Shown: one piece after another, positions 35,902-44,460 of the stretch
Layout of the letters: each line of letters begins with the position of its first letter
How positions within the stretch are numbered: position 1 is the first letter of the stretch
Origin: an uncultured Lachnospiraceae bacterium
GTDB taxonomy: Bacteria > Bacillota > Clostridia > Lachnospirales > Lachnospiraceae
DNA: 64,000 nucleotides
Direction of reading: 5' to 3'
Assembly (NCBI GenBank): GCA_910589195.1
Contig: CAJUTC010000001.1
Span: 62,001 to 126,000 of the forward strand
Translations under genes and position numbers: made by a program
Notes under the pieces: generated by a model
Seen by the model: only the letters and a program-made list of their open reading frames with translations
Databases searched by the model: none
What the model was told of the DNA's origin: nothing

Positions 35902-37234
35902 ACATATGACAGAACAGCAGGCCCGCCAGGAAATCTTAAATCAGGTGGCAGAGTACTGCAAAATATTCCATAATAAAAAAAGCAGTTTTAAGGAGGGGCA
36001 GAGAATCCCTTACGCTTCCCGGGTATATGATGAAAAGGAAATGGTAAACCTGGTGGATTCTTCCTTAGAATTCTGGCTTACTTCCGGACGTTTCACAGAA
36101 ATGTTTGAAACGAAACTTGCCGAATATCTGAAAGTAGGGTATTGCTCTGTGGTCAATTCCGGTTCTTCCGCCAATTTAGCCGCCTTTATGGCGCTAACTT
36201 CCCCGCTTTTAGGCGACAGGCAGATTCGGCGGGGGGATGAAGTGATTACCGTAGCTGCCGGATTCCCCACCACGGTTACCCCTTTGATCCAGTATGGGGC
36301 GGTTCCGGTTTTTGTGGATGTAACGATTCCTCAGTATAATATTGATGTAGCCTGCCTGGAACAGGCGCTGTCCGAAAAAACAAAAGCGGTTATGTTAGCC
36401 CATACCCTTGGAAACCCATTTGATTTGACGGCAGTTAAGGATTTTTGCGATGCCCATAACTTGTGGCTGGTAGAAGATAACTGTGATGCCTTAGGAAGCC
36501 TTTATAAATATCACGGGGAAACCAAATTAACGGGAACCGTAGGCGATATCGGAACCTCCAGTTTTTATCCCCCTCATCATATGACCATGGGGGAAGGAGG
36601 CGCTGTTTATACCAACAGCCCCCTGCTTCACAAGATTATCCGTTCGTTCCGCGACTGGGGGCGTGACTGCTCCTGCCCCTCTGGCCGTGATAACCTGTGC
36701 GGCCATCGGTTTGACCGTCAATATGGAGAGCTGCCCCTAGGATACGACCACAAGTATGTATACTCCCATTTCGGATACAATCTGAAAGCAACTGATATGC
36801 AGGCCGCCATCGGCTGTGCCCAGTTGGAAAAATTCCCGGGATTTGTAGAGCGCCGCCGTTATAATTTTGAACGGCTAAAAGCAGGCCTTTCCGGAACAGA
36901 AGAAAAACTGATCCTTCCAAAAGCCTGCGACGGTTCTGTTCCCAGCTGGTTCGGTTTCCTGATTACCTGCCAGGAAGGCGTGGATCGGGGCAAGGTCGTT
37001 CCGTTTATTGAAGAAAAGGGCATTCAGACCAGAATGCTGTTTGCAGGCAATCTGACCAGACATCCCTGCTTTGACCAGATGCGGTCTGAAGGGAAGGGCT
37101 ACCGGGTCGTTGGCAACCTGGCAGTAACGGATCGGATTATGCGGGATACGTTCTGGGTGGGTGTATATCCAGGGATGACCGACGAAATGATCGATTATAT
37201 GGCAAAAGTGATCCGGCAAGCGGCAGGCTGTTAA
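35894..37234 (+). CDS. rfbH: CDP-4-keto-6-deoxy-D-glucose 3-dehydrase (E1)
   Basis: A 446-residue PMP-dependent iron-sulfur enzyme of the DegT fold. SFYPPHHMTMGEGGAV carries His where aminotransferases have the PLP-lysine, the mark of C3-dehydrases (E1). The [2Fe-2S] ligands are visible: Cys in VEDNCDALG, then DCSC and NLC, spaced x61, x1 and x7 (the classical E1 is x57-x1-x7, so there is a small insertion). It removes the C3 hydroxyl together with an E3 reductase. E3 and the last reductase or epimerase are not encoded in the window. I chose the ATG at 35894, overlapping rfbG by eight bases. Confidence 0.95.
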   Translation: MFEHMTEQQARQEILNQVAEYCKIFHNKKSSFKEGQRIPYASRVYDEKEMVNLVDSSLEFWLTSGRFTEMFETKLAEYLKVGYCSVVNSGSSANLAAFMALTSPLLGDRQIRRGDEVITVAAGFPTTVTPLIQYGAVPVFVDVTIPQYNIDVACLEQALSEKTKAVMLAHTLGNPFDLTAVKDFCDAHNLWLVEDNCDALGSLYKYHGETKLTGTVGDIGTSSFYPPHHMTMGEGGAVYTNSPLLHKIIRSFRDWGRDCSCPSGRDNLCGHRFDRQYGELPLGYDHKYVYSHFGYNLKATDMQAAIGCAQLEKFPGFVERRRYNFERLKAGLSGTEEKLILPKACDGSVPSWFGFLITCQEGVDRGKVVPFIEEKGIQTRMLFAGNLTRHPCFDQMRSEGKGYRVVGNLAVTDRIMRDTFWVGVYPGMTDEMIDYMAKVIRQAAGC

Positions 37235-37259
37235 ACAACAGGTAAAATGGAGACACAAT

Positions 37260-38126
37260 ATGTATGATTTAACAAAAGTCCATCAGGCAAATCTTAAGAT
37301 TTTAAAGGAAATTGACCGGATTTGCCAAACGTATAAATTAAAGTATGTATTAGACTCCGGGACGCTGATTGGCGCGGTACGGCATCAGGGATTTATTCCC
37401 TGGGACGACGATGCAGATGTGGCCATGACCCGGGCAAATTTTGACGCCTTTTTAAAAGTGGCTCCCCGTGAACTGCCAGCTCAGATGGAGCTGGTGATGC
37501 CTGGGCAGTTCCATGGCGGGAAAGGTTTTTACGACTTTACCCCAAGGATTATCTATAAAAACAGCCGAATCCATGAAGACAACGAAGAAATGGCATTTTA
37601 TGACGGGAAGCTGAACCATCTTTGGGTGGACCTGTTTGTGCTTGATGCGCTTCCAGACAGCCGCCTTGGAGCAATGATCGCAAAAGGACTGCAGGCAGGA
37701 ATTTACGGCCTGGCCATGGGGCACCGCTACCAGCTGGATTACAAAAAGTACAGCCTTCCCCAAAAAGTTATGGTAGGGGGTCTGGCAGCCACAGGACGTA
37801 TGATCCCCATGAAATGGCTCATAAAACTACAGCGCATATGCGCCATAAAAGATAAGAAAAGGAAAACAAAACGGCTGTACTACAGCAATTACCAGCCAGA
37901 TTACCTTTACGTTACGCTAAAACGCTGCTGGAGCACAGAAACCGTGTTTCTTCCATTTGAAGATACCAGGCTCATGTGCCCCAAAGGATGGCATCAGGTG
38001 CTTACCTGGGTTTACGGCAATTATCGGAAGCTTCCGCCCAAGGAGCAGAGAAAACCAAGTCATGCAACAGTGGAGATCCAGGTAGGAGAAGGGGAAAAGG
38101 CCGAGAAAAGAATCAGAAAGGATTAG
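37260..38126 (+). CDS. LicD family phosphotransferase
   Basis: A 288-residue LicD-type protein. YVLDSGTLIGAVRHQGFIPW leads to DDDADVAM, the metal-binding DDDxD core, and later VDLFVLDALPD. LicD proteins transfer phosphocholine, or related phospho groups, from nucleotide donors to surface glycans. No choline kinase or cytidylyltransferase (licA, licC) is nearby, so the phosphoryl group is uncertain; phosphocholine would fit the choline-binding-like repeats of the L,D-transpeptidase at 6.1 kb. TGGAGA precedes the ATG. Confidence 0.88.
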   Translation: MYDLTKVHQANLKILKEIDRICQTYKLKYVLDSGTLIGAVRHQGFIPWDDDADVAMTRANFDAFLKVAPRELPAQMELVMPGQFHGGKGFYDFTPRIIYKNSRIHEDNEEMAFYDGKLNHLWVDLFVLDALPDSRLGAMIAKGLQAGIYGLAMGHRYQLDYKKYSLPQKVMVGGLAATGRMIPMKWLIKLQRICAIKDKKRKTKRLYYSNYQPDYLYVTLKRCWSTETVFLPFEDTRLMCPKGWHQVLTWVYGNYRKLPPKEQRKPSHATVEIQVGEGEKAEKRIRKD

Positions 38127-38134
38127 AACAGGTA

Positions 38135-39091
38135 ATGCAGGAGGCGGAACAGGAAAAGCTGCTTTCCGTGGTAGTGTCAGTCTATAACGAAGAACCGGCG
38201 CTGCCAGATTTTTACCGGGAAGCCAGCCAGGTTTTAACAGATCTTGACTGGGAATATGAACTGATATTTGTAAATGACGGAAGCCAGGATGGAAGCTTGT
38301 CCATATTGGAACAACTGTCCCAGCGTGATTCCAGGGTAAAAGTAATTAATTTTTCCAGGAACTTTGGCCATGAGGCTGCTATGATTGCGGGCCTGGACTA
38401 CAGCCAAGGGGATGGCGTAGTATGCATGGACGCGGATTTACAGCATCCGCCAGAATGCCTTCCAAAAATCACGGAATGTTTTGAGCAGGGCTATCAGGTG
38501 ATCAACATGGTCCGAACGAAAAACGAGGATGCGGGCCTGATTAAGAATATTACTTCCTCAGCCTTTTACCGTCTGATTAATGCCATATCAGACGTGCACT
38601 TTGAGCCAAACGCCTCGGATTTTTTTGCCGTAGACAAGGCTGCCGCCCAGGTACTGCGTACCTGCTGCAGAGAGAAAGTCCGCTTTTTACGGGGATATGT
38701 GCAAATCATAGGCTTCCGAAAAACCACCTTGTCCTATGAGGCCAGGGCCAGGGCAGCCGGAAAAAGCAAATATAGTCTGAAAAAATTGTTAGTGTTTTCT
38801 GTAAATACCATTTTATGCTTTTCCAATATGCCCTTAAAACTTGGAATCTACGCAGGTATGTTTTCTGCCCTGATGGGTCTGGCAGTGATGGTATATACCT
38901 TGTTAACCAGAAAAGGGGCGCCAAGCGGCTATGCCACCATTGTAGTTTTGATGTGCTTTATGTTTGCCATGCTGTTTGTTGTTATCGGAATAATTGGCGA
39001 GTATATTGCTATATTGTTTACAGAATTAAAAGATCGTCCGGTTTATATTGTGTCAGATACAAGGAATATGATTCAAAAAAAGGAAAATTAA
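38135..39091 (+). CDS. GtrB-like polyprenyl-phosphate glycosyltransferase
   Basis: A 318-residue GT2 protein with two C-terminal membrane segments (about 235-260 and 270-295). SVVVSVYNEEPALPDFYREA starts the catalytic domain; FVNDGSQDGS, INFSRNFGHEAAMIAGLDY and MDADLQHPPE are the standard GtrB/ArnC motifs. It should load a sugar onto undecaprenyl phosphate at the inner face, for GT-C enzymes acting outside. The ATG at 38135 follows the licD stop closely; GG upstream is a weak ribosome site. A strong terminator follows and closes the polysaccharide locus. Confidence 0.92.
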   Translation: MQEAEQEKLLSVVVSVYNEEPALPDFYREASQVLTDLDWEYELIFVNDGSQDGSLSILEQLSQRDSRVKVINFSRNFGHEAAMIAGLDYSQGDGVVCMDADLQHPPECLPKITECFEQGYQVINMVRTKNEDAGLIKNITSSAFYRLINAISDVHFEPNASDFFAVDKAAAQVLRTCCREKVRFLRGYVQIIGFRKTTLSYEARARAAGKSKYSLKKLLVFSVNTILCFSNMPLKLGIYAGMFSALMGLAVMVYTLLTRKGAPSGYATIVVLMCFMFAMLFVVIGIIGEYIAILFTELKDRPVYIVSDTRNMIQKKEN

Positions 39092-39110
39092 GGAATAATT
39101 TTCCTTTTTT
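39075..39110 (+). terminator. Terminator closing the polysaccharide locus
   Basis: The last codons of the GtrB-like gene form the left arm: AAAAAAAGGAAAATTA (39075-39090), loop AGGAA, then TAATTTTCCTTTTTT (39096-39110), a 15-bp AT-rich stem ending in a T-run. The left arm includes the stop codon. Confidence 0.8.
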
Positions 39111-39193
39111 GTAGCAAATGGCGGATTGTTAAAAACATGTACAAATAAATTATAAAATTTTTGTAAATTTATACAAAAAATAAAAATTACATA

Positions 39194-39222
39194 TTGAACT
39201 TCCAAAAAAAAAATAGTATACT
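39194..39222 (+). promoter_or_regulatory. Sigma-A promoter of the HPr-like gene
   Basis: TTGAAC (39194-39199) and TATACT (39217-39222) are separated by exactly 17 bases, five of six matches in each hexamer, in very AT-rich DNA. The predicted transcript starts about 70 bases before the ATG at 39301. Confidence 0.8.
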
Positions 39223-39300
39223 AAAAACAATTTAGGGGGATCAATACTTAAAGGGGGAACTTATTAATCAATTGGTTCATTTTGGAACGGGGTGGTGTAC

Positions 39301-39549
39301 ATGTTGTCGAAGCAAGTTGACATTACTTCACGCTCTGCCCGTCCATTGCCGATTTCTTATATTATCCGAATTGCTCAGCAGTGTTCCTGTGAAGTGTATA
39401 TTCAGGAAACGAATATGCGGATTAATGCCAAAGATTACAACCAGATGAAGCGCGATTGGAATCCGCAGGGAAATCGGCTCGTCTTCTATCTGAATGGGGC
39501 AGACGAAGTTGCGGCTGGAAACAAGCTAAAAAAGGCATTGGAACATTAG
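39301..39549 (+). CDS. HPr-like protein lacking the phosphorylatable histidine
   Basis: An 82-residue protein aligning over its length with HPr/Crh. The active-site motif GLHARP is replaced by SRSARP, so the His is Ser12. The region of the regulatory Ser46 has Asp45 (NAKDYNQ) after allowing two inserted residues. The end, NGADEVAAGNKLKKALE, keeps the HPr helix. It cannot carry PTS phosphate as known HPr does, so a regulatory or divergent role is likely. I prefer the ATG at 39301 (GGGG eight bases upstream) to a GTG three codons earlier. A good promoter and terminator make it monocistronic. Confidence 0.8.
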   Translation: MLSKQVDITSRSARPLPISYIIRIAQQCSCEVYIQETNMRINAKDYNQMKRDWNPQGNRLVFYLNGADEVAAGNKLKKALEH

Positions 39550-39607
39550 GATACAAAAGACCATTGCCAAAGACGGTACTGGCAAGATTGGATATGAATT
39601 AGTTTCT

Positions 39608-39640
39608 GAAACGGCGTAGCCTTAGCTATGCCGTTTCTTT
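39608..39640 (+). terminator. Terminator of the HPr-like gene (overlapping the BCCT stop)
   Basis: GAAACGGCGTAGC (39608-39620) pairs with GCTATGCCGTTTC (39625-39637) over 13 bp with one G-T pair and a four-base loop, followed by TTT. The stem includes the end of the convergent BCCT gene. Confidence 0.7.
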
Positions 39641-41185
39641 GCGGGTTTCATTTAAGTACTGCTTTGCGTCCCGAAAAAAGCTAACGATAATCATAAGGAT
39701 GATAAATCCGATGGGAAACGCGGCAATAATCGATACGGTCTGCAAGTTTGCCATAGAACTGTCGTTAAAAATTAGGGCTATAGGAAACAGAATGAGCAAG
39801 ATGGCCCAAAACAGCTTAATTTTCTTGGCAGGCTCTTCCCCATCCTTTAATTCTTTGTAGGAATAAGTCGAGGCTACCATGGTAAGCGCGTCAAAAGAGG
39901 TGGAATAAAAGGCAACCATAGTGAGAGCTAACAGGATCAGGCCGGCATTGGGAAAGGGCAAGGAATCAAAGATCAGGAGAATGGACTGATACAAATCCTG
40001 GCTTGATTCATAAAAGCCTAATAGATCCAGCTTTTGATGAACCTGCAGACCAAGGCCGTGGTTTCCTAAAATAATAAATGAGGTAAAGGTGCCGGACAGG
40101 CCCCAGAAATATCCGCCTAAGATAGTTTGGCGGATGGTTCTGCCCCGGCTGATGGAGCCAATAAAAAACGGGGTTGCCACACACCAGACCATCCAGTAAG
40201 CCCAGTAAAAAATCGTCCAGGTCTGAGGGAAGGAAGAGGTGCGCATGGAATCGGTCCAGGTGGACAGGCCAATAAAGTTCTGTACCAAGTTACCCACTGC
40301 GGTAATGCCGGTTTCGATAATATACCGGGCCTGCCCGCCTCCGATTAAAACGTATAACAGTAAGGCGAAAAATAGGTAGGTGCAGGAGGAGGCCAGCTTT
40401 GCTACCCCTTTCATGCCAAAATACACAGTGATGGTATAGACCATGCCGATAACCAGTAAAATAGCAATTGTAAGGAAATGGGACTGAGGGATATGGAATA
40501 CATGGCTTAATGTTAATGAAAGCAAAGGGGTTGCCAGAGAAAATGTAGTAGCGGTTCCGGCCAGCAAGGCTACAACGGCAATTAAATCAATCAAACGCCC
40601 AGGCGCCTGATCTACCTGATTCCCCAACAGAGCCCTGCAGGCTTCCGAGTATTTTTGTTTGGTCCGCTTGCGCACATGGATCATAAAACCGAAGGCCACA
40701 GCTAAAACCAGATAGAAGCACCAGGGAATAGGCCCCCAATGGAATAGAGGATAGGTGGAAGACCAGTCCTGCATAGTGCCCATTTCCCCAATATGAGGCT
40801 CATTTGCGTATAACATCCACTCGCAGAGGGAATAAAACAAAATATCTGCCGCAAGGCCCGCGGTAAACATCATGGTTCCCCACTGAAAAGGCGAATAGTC
40901 CGGTTGATCGGTGTTTCCCAGCTTAATTTGCCCATACCGGGAAAAGGCGATATAAAGGGAGCAGATAAATACACCCAGACCGATTACAAGATAGTAACTG
41001 CCCATCTGATCTCCAAGGAAAAAGCGGATGGAATTCAGCGTTTGAGTAGAGCCGTCGGGGAACAGGAGAAAAAGAACGCATAAAAGGATAACCACAGCCA
41101 GGGGAATGAAAGTTGTGATCCAGTCAAGCCGTTTTGTAATAGGTTCAGATATTCTGCCTGTTTTGTGGTTGAGAATCTGTTTCAT
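39626..41185 (-). CDS. BCCT family betaine/carnitine/choline transporter
   Basis: A 519-residue, twelve-segment transporter. TDQPDYSPFQWGTMMFTAGL and the WAYWMVWCVATPFFIGSI segment (about residues 325-345) match the BCCT family signature, as do GSISRGRTIRQ and STSFDALTMV. It should take up a quaternary ammonium compound such as glycine betaine, carnitine or choline with sodium or protons. The start codon at 41185 follows CGGAGGAG. If choline is taken up, it could serve an LicD-type decoration, but this link is only a guess. Confidence 0.93.
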   Translation of the reverse strand: MKQILNHKTGRISEPITKRLDWITTFIPLAVVILLCVLFLLFPDGSTQTLNSIRFFLGDQMGSYYLVIGLGVFICSLYIAFSRYGQIKLGNTDQPDYSPFQWGTMMFTAGLAADILFYSLCEWMLYANEPHIGEMGTMQDWSSTYPLFHWGPIPWCFYLVLAVAFGFMIHVRKRTKQKYSEACRALLGNQVDQAPGRLIDLIAVVALLAGTATTFSLATPLLSLTLSHVFHIPQSHFLTIAILLVIGMVYTITVYFGMKGVAKLASSCTYLFFALLLYVLIGGGQARYIIETGITAVGNLVQNFIGLSTWTDSMRTSSFPQTWTIFYWAYWMVWCVATPFFIGSISRGRTIRQTILGGYFWGLSGTFTSFIILGNHGLGLQVHQKLDLLGFYESSQDLYQSILLIFDSLPFPNAGLILLALTMVAFYSTSFDALTMVASTYSYKELKDGEEPAKKIKLFWAILLILFPIALIFNDSSMANLQTVSIIAAFPIGFIILMIIVSFFRDAKQYLNETRKETA

Positions 41186-41329
41186 AAAAAACTCCTCCGT
41201 TTGTTCAAAAATTATTAAAATATGATTGTATTGAACATGATAACACTGAACGAAAAAAAAGGCAAGGGAAATTTGTGAAGATTTTCTGACAATTTATCGA
41301 AAACTCTACCCAAAAAAGGTTGGTTCGGA

Positions 41330-41335
41330 TATAAT
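41330..41335 (+). promoter_or_regulatory. Possible -10 element before the lipoprotein gene
   Basis: A perfect TATAAT stands 70 bases before the lipoprotein ATG. No -35 element is visible at 16-18 bases, nor a TGn extension, so this is weak support for a promoter between the divergent BCCT and lipoprotein genes. Confidence 0.35.
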
Positions 41336-41404
41336 ACACTATTGTTACGGCATTTTGAATTCAAAGCTATAAAAATACCATGGAAGCAAGAAAGGAAGAA
41401 AAAC

Positions 41405-41914
41405 ATGAAAAGAAGGCTTTTTGCAGCGGCATTAAGTTGCGTAATCATTTTATCTGCCGGATGTACGAAAAGTAATATTCTGAATCCTGAAGGAAAGCCT
41501 CAGCCAGATTTTTCAGCGGCAGAGAACGTGGTGCTGGATTGGAATCAGGTGAGTGATGATCTTACAAGCTATTATGAATATGATGAATATCCGGAGATTG
41601 TAACCTTTAATTATGCCCATCGGGATGAGGAAAAGATGATTGTAGCCCAGCTATTTGTAGAAGATACAATAGACGGGGAAACAGCCGCCAGGTACGGGGC
41701 CGATTTGATCCGGCATATTAATGATTCCATCGCAATCCAGGATAATTCCCTGGCATTATCCGATGAAAACAGCTTTGGCGGCTTTTTTGATGAATATGGA
41801 TTTACGATTCAGGTAATTCCAAATGAAACTCACAAAGATGAATCCACCTGGCTGGTTAATATGACAGTGCCAGCAGGGGAGCATACACCGATTACCCCGG
41901 TTTTGAATGAATAA
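41405..41914 (+). CDS. Small lipoprotein of unknown function
   Basis: A 169-residue secreted lipoprotein: a Lys/Arg-rich start, a hydrophobic core and the lipobox LSAGC at residues 17-21. The mature part is acidic, with DLTSYYEYDEYPEIVTFNYAHRDEE. I do not recognise a family. ATG at 41405 follows AAGGAAG. It is followed after 14 bases by the metallo-beta-lactamase-fold gene, so the two probably form an operon. Confidence 0.8.
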   Translation: MKRRLFAAALSCVIILSAGCTKSNILNPEGKPQPDFSAAENVVLDWNQVSDDLTSYYEYDEYPEIVTFNYAHRDEEKMIVAQLFVEDTIDGETAARYGADLIRHINDSIAIQDNSLALSDENSFGGFFDEYGFTIQVIPNETHKDESTWLVNMTVPAGEHTPITPVLNE

Positions 41915-41928
41915 AGAGGGCACAAACG

Positions 41929-43089
41929 ATGAATCGATGGCTTCAGTTTACAAAAACCGCCTGTATCCTGCTGGTCTGCACCGTAATCATTCCGGTCGGA
42001 TACCAGACGTTAAAAGGCAGGATTATGGAACCCTTAGGACAAGCGACAGAAGGGATTATCCCAGAGGGCCTTATTATAAAAAAGCAGGGATTTGAAACGG
42101 CGGTGGAAGGGAACGCGTCTGGTTCCCAGTGGAATTCTATGAATACCTCATCTTCTGGAACGGAACAATCAGGAAACCGCGTAATCCATTCTGCTGGCTC
42201 CGGAAGGCCTAAGACAGGACCGGGGGTAGAGTCCTACGCTCCGGTTACTACCGTTACCACTCCCATTACCGGGTACCTTGCAGGATCGAAAATGACGCTT
42301 CTGGCAAACCAGACAGCAAGCCAAATGTTATCGGTACTTGTGGAAACGAATCAGGGGAGGCTAATTATGATTGACGGCGGTGTGGAAGGAGATGCCGCCC
42401 ATCTGATAGAAACCTTGGCAGCCAAAGGAGGATACGTGGATGCCTGGTTGGTTACCCATCCCCACTCGGATCATGTGGGGGCGCTGAACTATATCCTGAG
42501 CCATCCGGAATGCGGGATTACGGTGGCTCATATTTACTATTCCTTTGCTAATTTAAGCTGGTACCAGGAATACGAAGCTTATCGGGCGGATATGGTGGAA
42601 ATGCTGATGAATACCTTTGCCGCGCTTCCTCAGGAAACGCTTCACGGAGATATTTATAAAGGCCAGGAAATCTGGGTCGATAATGTGAAAATTACAGTGA
42701 TGAATAAGCCATATCTTCAGGCATACAATTCCATCAATAACAGTTCCGTTGCGTATATGCTGGATATTAACGGGAAAAAGGCGTTGTTTATTGGCGACAT
42801 GGGAGTGGAAACAGGAAAACAGTTTATTGAAGATAATCCGCCAGAAACTTTAAAATGTGATATCCTTCAGATGGCCCATCACGGGCAAAACGGCGTAGGC
42901 CTGGAAGTTTATAATGTGCTTCGTCCGGAGATTTGCTTATGGCCAACGCCGGACTGGCTGTGGAACAATGACAGCGGCAGCGGATTGGATTCTGGTAACT
43001 GGAAAACCTTGGAAACAAGAAGCTGGATGGCTCAGTTGGGGGCGCCCTACCACGTATGTATTAAGGATGGGGATCAAGTAATCCAGTAA
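41929..43089 (+). CDS. Membrane-anchored metallo-beta-lactamase-fold hydrolase (ComEC-like)
   Basis: A 386-residue protein: an N-terminal membrane segment (about 8-26), a Ser/Thr/Gly-rich linker to about 110, then an MBL domain. THPHSDHVGAL (about 176-186) carries the HxHxDH zinc site, followed by LFIGDMGVE and QMAHHGQNGV with the remaining metal ligands. The fold resembles the extracellular hydrolase domain of ComEC, with no ComEC channel in the protein. It likely hydrolyses a nucleotide or phosphate ester outside the membrane. The substrate is unknown. AGAGGGC precedes the ATG. Confidence 0.88.
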   Translation: MNRWLQFTKTACILLVCTVIIPVGYQTLKGRIMEPLGQATEGIIPEGLIIKKQGFETAVEGNASGSQWNSMNTSSSGTEQSGNRVIHSAGSGRPKTGPGVESYAPVTTVTTPITGYLAGSKMTLLANQTASQMLSVLVETNQGRLIMIDGGVEGDAAHLIETLAAKGGYVDAWLVTHPHSDHVGALNYILSHPECGITVAHIYYSFANLSWYQEYEAYRADMVEMLMNTFAALPQETLHGDIYKGQEIWVDNVKITVMNKPYLQAYNSINNSSVAYMLDINGKKALFIGDMGVETGKQFIEDNPPETLKCDILQMAHHGQNGVGLEVYNVLRPEICLWPTPDWLWNNDSGSGLDSGNWKTLETRSWMAQLGAPYHVCIKDGDQVIQ

Positions 43090-43152
43090 CCAGTTTGAGG
43101 GCAACTTTTATGTAAGAAAAAGGTGATTTTCCTATCATTTTATTCCAATGGA

Positions 43153-43161
43153 TGATATAAT
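43153..43161 (+). promoter_or_regulatory. Extended -10 promoter before the phospholipase-like gene
   Basis: TGATATAAT, a perfect extended -10, stands 49 bases before the TTG start. No good -35 is visible. It supports independent transcription of the phospholipase-like gene. Confidence 0.55.
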
Positions 43162-43209
43162 GAATGTAACGAGTGAAAACCAGATACGTTTGAGAAAAGA
43201 GGTGATTTT

Positions 43210-44190
43210 TTGCCCGGTTTTACAACCCATTACATTCTTGGGATGAAGGCGTATAATGATCTTCCCATGAACCAGTTAAAGTATATAATTTCCAAATACC
43301 GCTGGCTCTATCAGTTGGGGCTTCAGGGGCCAGATATATTTTTTTACAATATTCCGGTGTTACGCCATCGTGATTACCGGAATGTAGGCTCTTATATGCA
43401 TGAACATCATGTAAATGACTTTTTTTCCTGCTGCTTAAATCACTTGTCGTTCATTTCTTCCCGCCAGCAGCGGGAGCAGGGAATTGCGTATACTGCTGGT
43501 TTTTTCTGCCATTATATTGGCGATTATATTTGCCACCCCTATGTTTACGGGCGGATCCACTACGATCCGAAAAGCCCCTCCGTCCATGCCCATGGTTGCC
43601 ATGCCCTTCTGGAAAATGATTTGGATGCCCTTCTTCTTGCAAAGTATAAAAAAAAGAAACCTTCCCAATTTAACCAGGCGGCCACGATTTGCCTAAATGG
43701 GCTGGAAACCCAGTTTATTTCACGCTTTCTGGCTGACTGCATTAATGAAACTTACTATCCGCTGACTTATAAAAATAATTATCAGGTTTCCGCCCAGATG
43801 ATTCACCGCTCCATCTTGGCGATGCGGTTTGGCTGCCGTACGCTGGCTGATCCCCAGGGATGGAAAAAAAGCAAAATTGCTTTCGTGGAGTCCATCTTTT
43901 TAAAAAATCCCGTCGCGTCTCAAAAATTGGTGACAGATGAGGTGGAAAATCCCAGGGAGAGTTTAAACTCTGCCCATCAGGTATGGAGTAACCCTTGGAA
44001 CCATGCCCTGGCAAGCACAGCTTCATTTCCTCAGCTTTTCCGTCAATGCCTGGGAAAGTGCAGCCTGGTATACTACTATCTGAATGCGGCCATATCGAAA
44101 AATGGGATGGAGGAGGATGTTTTTCCTGCCCTGTTAGACGAGCTGGGGAACTATTCCTATCACAGTGGGCTTCCGGTAATTGATTTATAA
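43210..44190 (+). CDS. Zinc-dependent phospholipase C family protein (TTG start)
   Basis: A 326-residue protein fitting the zinc-dependent phospholipase C-like family (PF00882 type): MPGFTTHYILGMKAYNDLP at the start, LGLQGPDIFFYNIP, HHVNDFFSCC and FFCHYIGDYICHPYVYGRIH with many His/Asp metal ligands. It has no signal peptide and so probably acts in the cytoplasm; family function in Firmicutes is unclear. TTG is chosen since AGAGGTGA is five bases upstream and the conserved N-terminus begins there. A terminator follows. Confidence 0.87.
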   Translation: MPGFTTHYILGMKAYNDLPMNQLKYIISKYRWLYQLGLQGPDIFFYNIPVLRHRDYRNVGSYMHEHHVNDFFSCCLNHLSFISSRQQREQGIAYTAGFFCHYIGDYICHPYVYGRIHYDPKSPSVHAHGCHALLENDLDALLLAKYKKKKPSQFNQAATICLNGLETQFISRFLADCINETYYPLTYKNNYQVSAQMIHRSILAMRFGCRTLADPQGWKKSKIAFVESIFLKNPVASQKLVTDEVENPRESLNSAHQVWSNPWNHALASTASFPQLFRQCLGKCSLVYYYLNAAISKNGMEEDVFPALLDELGNYSYHSGLPVIDL

Positions 44191-44246
44191 CGGATACGGT
44201 TTAAAAATTGTTTGCTTTTAACTCATTATATATAAAACAAAGCGTG

Positions 44247-44273
44247 AGAGTCCGGCTTGCCGGACTCTTTTTT
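44247..44273 (+). terminator. Terminator after the phospholipase-like gene
   Basis: AGAGTCCGG (44247-44255) pairs with CCGGACTCT (44260-44268) around CTTG, followed by TTTTTT. A textbook intrinsic terminator, 57 bases after the stop. Confidence 0.92.
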
Positions 44274-44367
44274 ACTGTTTGAAAAAGGTCTTTGGATATC
44301 CCGCAGGAGAAAAAGCCCTGCAAAAAGAACAAAAGGCATATTTGCTGCCGGTTTGCCATAAAGTGTG

Positions 44368-44396
44368 AAGACAGGCTGATGATATATGCTTAGAAT
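44368..44396 (+). promoter_or_regulatory. Possible promoter of the AGCS symporter gene
   Basis: AAGACA (44368-44373) and TAGAAT (44391-44396) are 17 bases apart. They match consensus at four and five positions. No glycine-riboswitch-like core was seen between here and the start codon. Confidence 0.4.
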
Positions 44397-44460
44397 GTTT
44401 GAAAAGCAGGGACGAAGAAACGCTTAAGGGCAGAAATGATGAAAAGGGGTGGCAACTTAG

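Noticed and set aside
44274..44460. Possible riboswitch before the AGCS symporter gene
   Set aside because: No glycine-riboswitch core or other conserved motif was seen; only a weak promoter and ribosome site.
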